Of a stretch of DNA of 64,000 nucleotides, positions 54,871-64,000 are shown in pieces. Every line of letters starts with the position of its first letter. The stretch's first letter is position 1. Origin of the DNA: an uncultured Prevotellaceae bacterium (GTDB taxonomy: Bacteria > Bacteroidota > Bacteroidia > Bacteroidales > Bacteroidaceae). Position numbers and translations under genes: made by a program. The notes below the pieces were generated by a model. The model had not been told where the DNA came from, made no database searches, and saw only the letters and a program-made list of their open reading frames with translations. The stretch spans positions 62,001 to 126,000 of the forward strand of contig CAMZCM010000004.1 in assembly GCA_947305005.1 (NCBI GenBank), read 5' to 3'.

Positions 54871-55409
54871 CAGAAGGTGAGCTTAATAAGCCCGAAGACG
54901 GCATAATTCATCATATCCTGATAATTGGCATCAATGCCCTCGCTGACAAGGGTTTTTCCATTCAGTTCTTCAATCTGCTTGGTACGGAAGATTTTCTGAA
55001 GAATGATGTCCGTATAACTGCTGACACGCATACCGCGCCACGCTTCATCGTAATCATGATTCTTTCGAAGCATCAGTTGAAGAGAACTCTCAGCCAAACG
55101 ATCATATTCGGCAATAGCCTCTTCAGTAGTCATGTCATCGGGTTTTTCTGCAATACCATGCTCGAGTTGTATCAAGCCTATCACGGAATAATTGACAATG
55201 GCAATGAACTCCGGACGAATACCTTCATCCACCAAAGCCTCTCCCTTCATCTCCAACGAACGGATGCGATTGGCCTTGATATAAAGCTGATCTGTCAGTG
55301 AGGGGATACGAAGAATACGCCAAGCAGCTCCATAGTCATGTAGCTTCTTGACGAATACCTCGCGGCACTCCTTCATGACTGCGCGAAACTGCTCTTCTGT
55401 GGTCATCAC
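54870..55409 (-). CDS. DUF1599 protein with two repeats
   Basis: 179 residues made of two copies of one unit: KLHDYGAAWRILRIPSLTDQ...NYSVIGLIQLE (residues about 20-80) and KNHDYDEAWRGMRVSSYTDI...NYAVFGLIKLTF (about 115-179). This is the DUF1599 pattern. The HDY-x-x-AW-R motif suggests a nucleotide-modifying or nucleotide-binding role, but no function is established. It is coupled to the BT_3928 gene by a one-base overlap and lies 12 bp behind the M23 gene. Confidence 0.85.
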   Translation of the reverse strand: MMTTEEQFRAVMKECREVFVKKLHDYGAAWRILRIPSLTDQLYIKANRIRSLEMKGEALVDEGIRPEFIAIVNYSVIGLIQLEHGIAEKPDDMTTEEAIAEYDRLAESSLQLMLRKNHDYDEAWRGMRVSSYTDIILQKIFRTKQIEELNGKTLVSEGIDANYQDMMNYAVFGLIKLTF

Positions 55410-55421
55410 TTAAGAAGGGAG

Positions 55422-56384
55422 TTAAGAATACTTCAGAATCTGGCCGACTTTCAACGTAGTCTTTGTAGAGATACCGTTATCCCTGCAAAGTTTTGTCACC
55501 GTTGTCTTATGCTTGTGTGCGATACTGGAAAGAGTCTCGCCACGACGTACCGTGTGGAAATGTGTACCACCCTGAGCACGGTTTGAACGGCTCTTGGAAT
55601 TTGCTACGGAAGGATAAGTTACTTCTTCGCCAGCCTGAGCTATATCGCTGTTTTCGGCTTTGCCACTTGCATCGTGCTTGCCTAAGAGCGTACCACGACC
55701 GCGACCACGGAAGAGATAGAAATCACCTGTCACATCCTGATTGGCAAAGTCAAACAACTTGGCCGGATCAATATACTCGCCCAAGAAACGGGTTTCAAAA
55801 TGGAGGTGAACGCCATAGCTGCGTCCCGTATCGCCTGCCAAGCCAATAGGATCACCCGCCTTCACATTCTGTAACTCCTTGACCAGGAGACGAGACATGT
55901 GACCATAAACGGTTTCAAGGCCATTGGGATGGCGAATAACTATCATGTTACCATACCCTCCACGCTGGAAGGTTGACATACGTACCTTACCATCAAAAGC
56001 AGCGCGGATGGTATCACCACGATTGGCATTGATGTCAAGACCCTGATGTTGTCTGCGGAAACGGCGACGATAACCGAAGTTCGACGTCACGATGCGGTTA
56101 TTGATCGGCATGCAGAAGTTCCGGAGGTCAATCTTGTACTCATCCGGCAACTTCACATTACCATAGGCGTTAACGAACTTGTTTTCCCAATTGGGATAGA
56201 GATCACCTGCGGGGTTCTCCAAATTTTCCTGATGAAATAACCGCTGAATCTCAACACTATCTACCGCGCGCATCTTAATGTCAACAGGAGCCTGACGGGC
56301 TATCATATCCTGACCCATAACTGGTAAGATACTTCCTGCGAGCATTAAAGTGGCGACGATCTTGTTTACGAATTGGTTGGTCAT
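55422..56384 (-). CDS. M23 peptidase with C-terminal LysM
   Basis: 320 residues with a signal peptide (ends PVMGQ). The lysostaphin-type domain shows HQGLDINANRGD (zinc His and Asp) and VHLHFETR; the C-terminal LysM (VRRGETLSSIAHKHKTTV) binds peptidoglycan. It should cut cross-links or act as an amidase activator in the periplasm. The Met at 56384 gives a proper signal; a frame from 56423 overlaps ndk. It belongs to ndk-M23-DUF1599-BT_3928. Confidence 0.92.
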   Translation of the reverse strand: MTNQFVNKIVATLMLAGSILPVMGQDMIARQAPVDIKMRAVDSVEIQRLFHQENLENPAGDLYPNWENKFVNAYGNVKLPDEYKIDLRNFCMPINNRIVTSNFGYRRRFRRQHQGLDINANRGDTIRAAFDGKVRMSTFQRGGYGNMIVIRHPNGLETVYGHMSRLLVKELQNVKAGDPIGLAGDTGRSYGVHLHFETRFLGEYIDPAKLFDFANQDVTGDFYLFRGRGRGTLLGKHDASGKAENSDIAQAGEEVTYPSVANSKSRSNRAQGGTHFHTVRRGETLSSIAHKHKTTVTKLCRDNGISTKTTLKVGQILKYS

Positions 56385-56416
56385 TTTAAGATAAATGTTT
56401 ATTATGGGAACGTTGT

Positions 56417-56878
56417 TCAACACTCATCGACTGCATAGATGAAATCCTGAACGCCACTGCGATAGTCGAAGATTTCTTCGGGACGGAAGAAACGAGCCAA
56501 CTCAATCGCGGCGTTCTCAATGGAATCAGAAGCATGGACGATGTTCTGCTGGTTACTCATGGCATAATCACCACGAATCGTACCAGGATCAGCAGCACGA
56601 CCATTGGTAAAACCTGTCATAGCGCGCACGACTTGCACGGCTTCAACACCACTGATAGCCATTGCCACAATCGGCGAGGCCATCATAGACGATGCTAATA
56701 AGGGAAAGAAGGGGCGGTTAACCAGATGAGCATAATGCTCGCGGAGAATGGCTTCATCCAACTGCATCATTTTCATGCCGGAAATACGGAGACCGCGGCG
56801 CTCAAAGCGATGAACAATCTCGCCAATCAGCTGACGTTGAACACAACTGGGCTTAAGTAAGACGAGGGTTGTTTCCAT
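56417..56878 (-). CDS. ndk: Nucleoside diphosphate kinase
   Basis: 153 residues, with catalytic His115 in NIVHASDS and the Kpn-loop region TNGRAADPGTIRGDYA. It transfers the terminal phosphate from ATP to other NDPs. It heads the ndk-M23-DUF1599-BT_3928 group and has a promoter box at 56936-56943. Confidence 0.97.
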   Translation of the reverse strand: METTLVLLKPSCVQRQLIGEIVHRFERRGLRISGMKMMQLDEAILREHYAHLVNRPFFPLLASSMMASPIVAMAISGVEAVQVVRAMTGFTNGRAADPGTIRGDYAMSNQQNIVHASDSIENAAIELARFFRPEEIFDYRSGVQDFIYAVDEC

Positions 56879-56935
56879 ATATAATATGATGTCTTTTTAA
56901 TCGTTTTCACTTGAAACTACTACACGTTTCGGCCG

Positions 56936-56943
56936 CAAAATTA
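56936..56943 (-). promoter_or_regulatory. -7 box of ndk operon
   Basis: TAATTTTG on the minus strand, 57 bp before the ndk start. Confidence 0.6.
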
Positions 56944-56999
56944 GGCAAATTTTCCGAGACCGCCATATTTCTTAACGTTTTTTCTTATTTGAGCCTACG

Positions 57000-58211
57000 T
57001 CAAGGAATTAACAAAGAGCTGTCTCCGTAGCTGAGAAAACGAAAATCGTGACCAAGTGCGTAATGATAAATATCCTTCCAATGTTCACCGCCCACAAACG
57101 CTGAAACGAGGAGCAAAAGCGTGGATTGCGGCTGATGGAAATTAGTAACCATCCGCTTGACAATATGATATTGATAGCCTGGAGCGATGATGATCTGCGT
57201 AGCCGTATGGAGGGCATCGGTGTGGTTGCGCTCCATCCAGTCAAGAATAGCTTTCAAAGAAGTGACAACCTCTTCCCTACTCTCTTCCTCGTACGGTTCC
57301 CACTGTCCCACTTTCAGTTCGTCCTCGCCGGCATCAGGATTGGCCAACAGCTTCTTACCTATATAATATAAGGACTCCAGCGTCCGGACACTCGTCGTAC
57401 CGACAGCCGTACACTCACCATTGTGACGAAGCAGCGCCTCCACGACCTTCTTGGGCACATAGATCCACTCGCTATGCATCTCATGTCCTTCGATTCGCTC
57501 ACTCTTCACAGGCTTGAAAGTACCGGCACCTACGTGGAGCGTCAGCTCAGCACGTTCAATACCGCGACGATCAATGGCCTCAAGCACAGCTGGTGTAAAA
57601 TGTAAACCTGCCGTCGGGGCTGCCACGCTACCTTTCACTTTAGAATAGACCGTCTGATAAGTCTTCAAGTCACTTTCCTCTGTCTTTCGGTTGAGATAAG
57701 GTGGAATGGGAAGTTCACCACAAGCGTCAAGTACCTGTGCCCAAGTAATCTCGGCATCGCTCCATGAGAAACGGATCAGATCCGGTTCGCCTGCCTTCTC
57801 TACGGTCAGCACAACCTCTTTCCCCTCCACCGTGATTTTTCTCTGAAGCGTTCCGACTTTCCATTTCTTGGCATTACCGACCAGACAATGCCATGTGCAA
57901 CCCTGTGTCTGCTGGAACATCAGCACATAGTCATGAGGCTCGGCGGGTTCCAGACAAAAGACTTCTATCAGCGCGCCTGTCTCCTTGCGGAAATGCAGAC
58001 GAGCCTGGATGACACGGGTATTGTTCATCACCATCAACGACCCTTCGGGCAACAACTCTGGCAGGTCACGGAAGTGGCGATGGCTGATGGTGCCGTGATC
58101 ATAGATGAGCAGCTTCGACGCATCACGTTCCGCCAACGGGTATTTGGCGATTCGCTCGTCAGGAAGCTCGTAGGCGTAGTCGGCTATTTTTATATTCTTT
58201 GGATTCAGCAC
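57000..58211 (-). CDS. queA: S-adenosylmethionine:tRNA ribosyltransferase-isomerase QueA
   Basis: 403 residues, matching the family throughout (YELPDERIAKYPLAERDASKLL in two blocks, LPEGSLMVMNNTRVIQARL, PTAGLHFTP, LTLHVGAGTFKPV, TNFHQPQSTLLLLVSAF). It adds the epoxyqueuosine ring from SAM to preQ1 at tRNA position 34. It is somewhat longer than E. coli QueA owing to an insert around residues 280-300 (LANPDAGEDELKVGQWEPY). It lies 32 bp behind the DUF2027 gene and probably shares its message. Confidence 0.96.
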   Translation of the reverse strand: MLNPKNIKIADYAYELPDERIAKYPLAERDASKLLIYDHGTISHRHFRDLPELLPEGSLMVMNNTRVIQARLHFRKETGALIEVFCLEPAEPHDYVLMFQQTQGCTWHCLVGNAKKWKVGTLQRKITVEGKEVVLTVEKAGEPDLIRFSWSDAEITWAQVLDACGELPIPPYLNRKTEESDLKTYQTVYSKVKGSVAAPTAGLHFTPAVLEAIDRRGIERAELTLHVGAGTFKPVKSERIEGHEMHSEWIYVPKKVVEALLRHNGECTAVGTTSVRTLESLYYIGKKLLANPDAGEDELKVGQWEPYEEESREEVVTSLKAILDWMERNHTDALHTATQIIIAPGYQYHIVKRMVTNFHQPQSTLLLLVSAFVGGEHWKDIYHYALGHDFRFLSYGDSSLLIP

Positions 58212-58243
58212 GTCTCTCTAAACACTAAACTATCAACTCTCAC

Positions 58244-59380
58244 CTACCCAATCGTCACCATCGTAGCCCCGAAGCCATATTTCTGGAACGAGGCATCTTC
58301 ATAGGTGCAACCGCGATAGCGATGTTGCAGTTCCTTGATGATCGCTTCGCGCAACACACCCTCACCTTTGCCGTGAATGAAGACGATGCGCTGTCCTTTC
58401 TTCTTCATATTCCGGTCCATCATGATACGGAACTCTGTCAACTGCGTATTGAGCAACACATTGGGCGAGAGTCCTTCCGTGTGGTCCAAGAGGGCATTGA
58501 TATGGAGATCGACTTCGATGATCTCGTCCTTTTTCTGCATCTCTTTAAGCGCCCGTTTAGCCGCTTTCAGTGCTTCACGTTCTTCTTCACGAGTCCGAGG
58601 GCGTGCCTGCGGCACCTCATCCTCTTCTGACTCATCATATTCAACACCTCGCATGGCATCAAGCACCTCTTCCGCCTCCACAAACACCTGTTTGATGGGA
58701 CGGTCATCGCGCACGATATCATAAATCAAAGCTGATTCACGGAAGAAAGGAGATGGCTGGAAGACATGAAGCTTGTAGAACTTCACGGTGTCCAATCGCA
58801 GTTCCACACCTACAGCAGGCTTCAGCATGAACGGTTTGTCCTGCTTCCACGCCACGAGCTGTATGCTCAAGCGCTCCAGATCATTCAACACCGAGCGGTC
58901 GAAAGTCTCCAGCAATTGCTTAGTGTTCGGTTCAATCTGTCCCTGCCAACGCAAGTGCCATGCGGCGCCCTCGTTGTTTGTAAAGACAGCTTGGATATAA
59001 TAGTTGGAGTCATTGATCAGATATGCCTCAAATCGAGTATTTGTCAACTCGCGCGAGTTCTCGGGAACGAAAGCCAAGCAGACATTCAGCAGGTCGCCGC
59101 CTTTGCGTTCCTGCGCCTTGGGCTGGTAACTCACGGGGCGGCTGGCGGGGTCATCCTCCTCACCGTCTTCAAGGAAACGCACCTTCGGCGTCGGCTTTTC
59201 CTCTTTTTTCTTCACTTCGAAGTTGTTCGCGTTGGTCTCAATGACCACCACCTGCGAACGCAACATGGGAATATCGAAGCCGTCTTCATCCTCAACGAGC
59301 ACGATGTTCTTGTCTTGGAAGCCCGTGATAACACCGCCTCCAACCTCATTCAGGAATCTTACTTTATCACCTATTTTCAT
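58244..59380 (-). CDS. DUF2027 protein with C-terminal Smr domain
   Basis: 378 residues: an N-terminal SH3-like part (MKIGDKVRFLNEVGGGVITG), the DUF2027 middle with a highly charged linker (about 245-290, rich in Glu/Arg), and a C-terminal Smr domain (IEVDLHINALLDHTEGLSP; FIHGKGEGVLREAIIKELQ with the HGKG motif). Smr domains are nucleases in MutS2-like and ribosome-rescue factors, so an RNA or DNA quality-control role is possible, not shown. The start at 59380 is chosen because the promoter box (59403-59410) excludes the frame from 59425. Confidence 0.88.
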   Translation of the reverse strand: MKIGDKVRFLNEVGGGVITGFQDKNIVLVEDEDGFDIPMLRSQVVVIETNANNFEVKKKEEKPTPKVRFLEDGEEDDPASRPVSYQPKAQERKGGDLLNVCLAFVPENSRELTNTRFEAYLINDSNYYIQAVFTNNEGAAWHLRWQGQIEPNTKQLLETFDRSVLNDLERLSIQLVAWKQDKPFMLKPAVGVELRLDTVKFYKLHVFQPSPFFRESALIYDIVRDDRPIKQVFVEAEEVLDAMRGVEYDESEEDEVPQARPRTREEEREALKAAKRALKEMQKKDEIIEVDLHINALLDHTEGLSPNVLLNTQLTEFRIMMDRNMKKKGQRIVFIHGKGEGVLREAIIKELQHRYRGCTYEDASFQKYGFGATMVTIG

Positions 59381-59402
59381 CTTCTGTTTTTTAATTTGAG
59401 CG

Positions 59403-59410
59403 CAAAGGTA
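59403..59410 (-). promoter_or_regulatory. -7 box of DUF2027-queA
   Basis: TACCTTTG on the minus strand, 22 bp before the chosen ATG. Confidence 0.65.
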
Positions 59411-59454
59411 TAAAAAAGTCTCCAAAAAGTCACACCTCTCCCATAACTTTTACA

Positions 59455-59462
59455 TATCTTTG
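59455..59462 (+). promoter_or_regulatory. -7 box of xth
   Basis: TATCTTTG, 28 bp before the xth ATG. Confidence 0.65.
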
Positions 59463-59490
59463 CCCGCAGAATCCCTAAACAACGAATTTT

Positions 59491-60249
59491 ATGAAGTTCA
59501 TATCATGGAACGTGAACGGCCTTCGTGCATGTGACGGAAAAGGCTTCCGCGACATCTTCCGTTCGCTGGACGCTGATTTCTTCTGCCTGCAGGAGACGAA
59601 GATGCAAGCCGGACAGTTAGACATCTCCTTCGATGGCTACGAGAGTTATTGGAACTACGCTGAGAAGAAAGGTTATTCCGGCACAGCCATCTTCACCAAA
59701 CATACGCCACTAAGTGTCAGCTATGGACTCGGCATCGAAGAACACGACCACGAAGGACGTGTCATCACGCTGGAGTACCCTGATTTCTACGTCGTGACCG
59801 TCTATACGCCCAACTCTCAGGATGGCCTGAAGCGTCTCGACTACCGCATGACATGGGAGGATGCTTTTCGCGACTATCTCCTGCAGCTCGATGCCCGCAA
59901 GCCAGTGCTCGTCTGCGGTGACATGAATGTGGCCCACGAGGAGATAGACCTCAAGAACCCAAAGACCAATCATATGAATGCCGGCTTCACCGACGAGGAG
60001 CGCGCGAAGTTCTCCATTCTCCTTGCCGCCGGTTTCACCGACACCTGGCGTACCCGTAACCCCGACGTGCGCGATGTCTATTCATGGTGGAGCTACCGTT
60101 TCCAGGCTCGCGAGAAGAACACGGGTTGGCGCATCGACTACTGGCTCGTCTCCAACCGCCTGTTCCCTCAGGTCACAGATGCCAAGATCCACACCGACAT
60201 CTTCGGTTCCGACCACTGTCCCGTGGAAGTGGACATACAATTGGGTTAA
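59491..60249 (+). CDS. xth: Exodeoxyribonuclease III / AP endonuclease
   Basis: 252 residues of the exonuclease III family: FISWNVNGLRAC, the metal-binding Glu in CLQETK, CGDMNVAHEEIDLKNP, RIDYWLVSNRL and the C-terminal SDHCPVEVD with catalytic His. It cleaves at abasic sites in base excision repair. The aldo/keto reductase gene follows after 36 bp and may be co-transcribed. Confidence 0.95.
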   Translation: MKFISWNVNGLRACDGKGFRDIFRSLDADFFCLQETKMQAGQLDISFDGYESYWNYAEKKGYSGTAIFTKHTPLSVSYGLGIEEHDHEGRVITLEYPDFYVVTVYTPNSQDGLKRLDYRMTWEDAFRDYLLQLDARKPVLVCGDMNVAHEEIDLKNPKTNHMNAGFTDEERAKFSILLAAGFTDTWRTRNPDVRDVYSWWSYRFQAREKNTGWRIDYWLVSNRLFPQVTDAKIHTDIFGSDHCPVEVDIQLG

Positions 60250-60285
60250 GCATGCATAATCACCTTATAATAACAATAACTGACT

Positions 60286-61644
60286 ATGACTAGACCAGAG
60301 CACGACATCAACCGCCGCGAGTTTCTGAAGAAGCTCGGCCTTGGCTCCGCCTCTGCTCTTTCGCTGCTGACGCTGGGGGCTCCTCTCTCCGCTCACGCCC
60401 GCAATGCCATGCCCGATCAGCCCGTCGATGGCAAAATGACCTTCCGCCTGCAGAACGGTTCGGGCGAAGCCATCTCCCTGTTGGGATTTGGTATGATGCG
60501 CCTACCGCGCGAACAAGCAGAGGTAGATCGCCTCGTGGATTATGCCATCGCCCACGGTGTCAACTACTTCGACACGGCACCCATGTATGGCGGCGGCCAC
60601 AACGAGACGGTGGTGGGCAACACGCTCAGCCGCTATCCGCGCGAGAAATACTATGTGGCCACCAAGATGTCCAACCAGAATCAGGCGCTGTGGCCGTTCG
60701 AGAAATCCAAGGAGATGTACGAGAACTCCTTCCGCCAGCTGCAGGTCGATTACATCGACTACTACTTGCTCCACTCCATCGGTGGCGGCGGCATGAATAC
60801 CCTTCGTGGCCGTTTCCTGGACAACGGGCTGCTAGACTTCCTCGTGAAGGAGCGCGAGGCGGGACGTATTCGCCATCTCGGCTTCAGCTATCACGGCGAT
60901 GTCCGCGTGTTCGACTATCTGCTTGACCATCACAACGAGTACCACTGGGATTTCGTGCAGATTCAGATGAACTATCTCGACTGGCGTCACGCTGGCAATG
61001 GCCGCCGTCGCGCTGATGCCGATGCTGAATACCTCTACAACCGTCTCGAGAAACTCGGTATCCAAGCTGTCATCATGGAGCCTATTCGTGGCGGCGCATT
61101 GGCACGTGTTGCCGAAGACATTGAGCAACAACTTCGTGCTGTTCACCCTGATGACAGCCCTGCCCGCTGGGGCTTCCGTTGGGTAGGTTCCCGTCCGAAT
61201 GTGCTCACCGTTTTGAGCGGTATGAACCAGATGCAGCATCTTGAAGAAAATGTGACCACCTTCTCACCTCTGCAGCCTTGCAGCGATGCCGAAAATGAGT
61301 TGCTGGCTCATATCGCCGACCAGATGGCTGGCTTCCCCACCATCGGTTGTACCACCTGCGCTTATTGTATGCCCTGCCCCTATGGTGTTGACATCCCAGG
61401 CAACTTCGCGTTTTACAACGAAGCTGTCAACAACAAGCTGCTGCCGCTGCCCGACAGCACCGCCAGCGACTTCGCCGAGCGTCAGGACGCCTTCATCAAA
61501 GCCTATCGCACCGCCATTCCTGCCGAAAAGCGCGCCACCACCTGTGTGGATTGTGGCGAGTGCCTGAGCAAATGCCCGCAGTCCATTCGCATTCCGAACC
61601 AGATGAGCCGCATCGTGGAGCTGACACGCAAAAAGAGGAAATAA
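60286..61644 (+). CDS. Tat-exported aldo/keto reductase with two 4Fe-4S motifs
   Basis: 452 residues. The N-terminus carries a twin-arginine signal (NRREFLKKLGLGSASALSLL). The aldo/keto reductase barrel follows (GFGMMRLPR, FDTAPMYGGGHNE, YYVATKMSN, YIDYYLLHSI). The C-terminus has CTTCAYCMPCPYGVDIPGN and CVDCGECLSKCPQSIRIPN, giving eight cysteines for iron-sulphur centres. Such fused reductases are common in gut Bacteroidetes; the substrate is unknown. The presence of a predicted flavinylated protein directly after it suggests an electron-transfer partner. Confidence 0.9.
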   Translation: MTRPEHDINRREFLKKLGLGSASALSLLTLGAPLSAHARNAMPDQPVDGKMTFRLQNGSGEAISLLGFGMMRLPREQAEVDRLVDYAIAHGVNYFDTAPMYGGGHNETVVGNTLSRYPREKYYVATKMSNQNQALWPFEKSKEMYENSFRQLQVDYIDYYLLHSIGGGGMNTLRGRFLDNGLLDFLVKEREAGRIRHLGFSYHGDVRVFDYLLDHHNEYHWDFVQIQMNYLDWRHAGNGRRRADADAEYLYNRLEKLGIQAVIMEPIRGGALARVAEDIEQQLRAVHPDDSPARWGFRWVGSRPNVLTVLSGMNQMQHLEENVTTFSPLQPCSDAENELLAHIADQMAGFPTIGCTTCAYCMPCPYGVDIPGNFAFYNEAVNNKLLPLPDSTASDFAERQDAFIKAYRTAIPAEKRATTCVDCGECLSKCPQSIRIPNQMSRIVELTRKKRK

Positions 61645-61708
61645 TAAGCAAATCATTAAACCTTTTCTCCGCTTGCGAGTCAGAAAGAAAATTAGCAACC
61701 AAAGAATA

Positions 61709-62110
61709 ATGAAAAAGAAACAACTGATTATCACCTGTACAGTCGTAGTGGCAACTTGTGGCTTGATGAGCCTCCGTCAGGCTGATGAGATTATCACCAA
61801 AGAGGGCGACATGACCATCGTCAACACCACCTCTCTCGCAGAAGACTTCGAAGGCTATGCTGGCCCCACGCCGCTGAAGATCTACATCAAGAACAAGAAG
61901 ATAGAGAAAATTGAGGCCATCAAGAACCTCGAGACACCCAAGTATTTCGCCCTCATCAAGCGCGACTTGCTCAACAAATGGAACGGTCTTGCTGTCAAGA
62001 AGGCCGCCCAGACACAAGTGGATGTCGTTACAGGTGCTACCCTCTCCTCCGAGGCCGTCATCGAGAATGTCAAGCGCGGCATCGATTACTACAACAAAAA
62101 GAACAAGTAA
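61709..62110 (+). CDS. Small exported FMN-binding domain protein, predicted flavinylated
   Basis: 133 residues: a basic hydrophobic N-terminus (MKKKQLIITCTVVVATCGLM; signal or anchor) and a single FMN_bind domain. Residues 105-111 read DVVTGAT, the D-x-x-[ST]-G-A-T consensus at which ApbE attaches FMN to the last Thr (Thr111). It lies 64 bp after the aldo/keto reductase without an intervening promoter box and ends before a terminator. It probably shuttles electrons outside the inner membrane. ApbE itself is not in the window. A longer frame from 61673 adds only basic residues. Confidence 0.85.
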   Translation: MKKKQLIITCTVVVATCGLMSLRQADEIITKEGDMTIVNTTSLAEDFEGYAGPTPLKIYIKNKKIEKIEAIKNLETPKYFALIKRDLLNKWNGLAVKKAAQTQVDVVTGATLSSEAVIENVKRGIDYYNKKNK

Positions 62111-62129
62111 TCATTACAGGCAAACAAAA

Positions 62130-62166
62130 AGAAGCCCCTCACCTTCCGTGAGGGGCTTTCTTTATC
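62130..62166. terminator. Bidirectional terminator between FMN-binding gene and groEL
   Basis: GAAGCCCCTCAC and GTGAGGGGCTTTC pair around a 5-nt loop, with an A-run before and TTTCTTT after. Confidence 0.9.
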
Positions 62167-62184
62167 GCATTTCTTGATGGTAGA

Positions 62185-64000
<1,816 letters not shown>

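Overview
The window looks like chromosomal DNA of a Prevotella-type Bacteroidales (Prevotella, Segatella or Xylanibacter-like). Supporting signs are a SusC/SusD pair, many secreted glycoside hydrolases, a FeoA-FeoB fusion, TAnnTTTG -7 promoter boxes with hardly any Shine-Dalgarno sequences, BT_3928/DUF1599/DUF2027 proteins, and a carboxynorspermidine synthase-type polyamine gene. GC content looks close to 50 %. No prophage, insertion sequence, CRISPR array or rRNA was seen. There is one tRNA-Ser.

Layout. 1-4671 (+): the 3' part of a sialate O-acetylesterase, a short GH109-like oxidoreductase, recG and an EFR1 ferredoxin. 4758-8416: a patatin-like lipase (-) and the ferrous-iron importer with its Cys-rich partner (+). 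8430-18220: a carbohydrate block with GH127, GH36 and a GH76-GH2-GH43 operon, without its own SusC/D. 18355-20268: a Cu/Zn-type permease, tRNA-Ser(CGA) with a duplicated 3' tail, and a 38-residue peptide gene. 20376-28809: an operon coding for a double serine protease (subtilisin fused to a DPP-IV-like peptidase), SusC, SusD and a small lipoprotein; it is followed at 28938-30688 by two secreted proteins, the second with a recent internal duplication. 30813-30971: a 22-bp tandem array. 31051-44697: housekeeping genes (mazG, valS, recA, clpB, a serine/cysteine lyase) mixed with a polyamine gene, a GH2 beta-galactosidase and small secreted proteins. 44724-49778: GH127/146 plus a tandem GH43. 50310-59380: metabolic and envelope operons (tpiA-SPOR-folE-M28; ndk-M23-DUF1599-BT_3928; DUF2027/Smr-queA). 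59491-64000: xth, a Tat-exported aldo/keto reductase with a predicted flavinylated partner, and groEL with partial groES.

How the genes fit together. The two carbohydrate blocks together cover arabinofuranosyl, galactosyl and mannosyl linkages and would trim plant or glycoprotein side chains. The protease/SusCD operon reads best as a peptide-acquisition locus: an endoprotease and a dipeptidyl peptidase on one chain feed an outer-membrane importer of the RagAB kind. This is inference from domain content and order.

The strongest leads are the S8-S9 protease fusion and its locus; small GC-rich palindromic repeats that sit inside or at the edge of coding genes (mazG stop, valS N-terminus, middle of the lyase gene); the 22-bp palindrome array; the duplicated tRNA-Ser tail; and recG lacking a normal start codon. 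All calls were made by reading the sequence; no database search was run.
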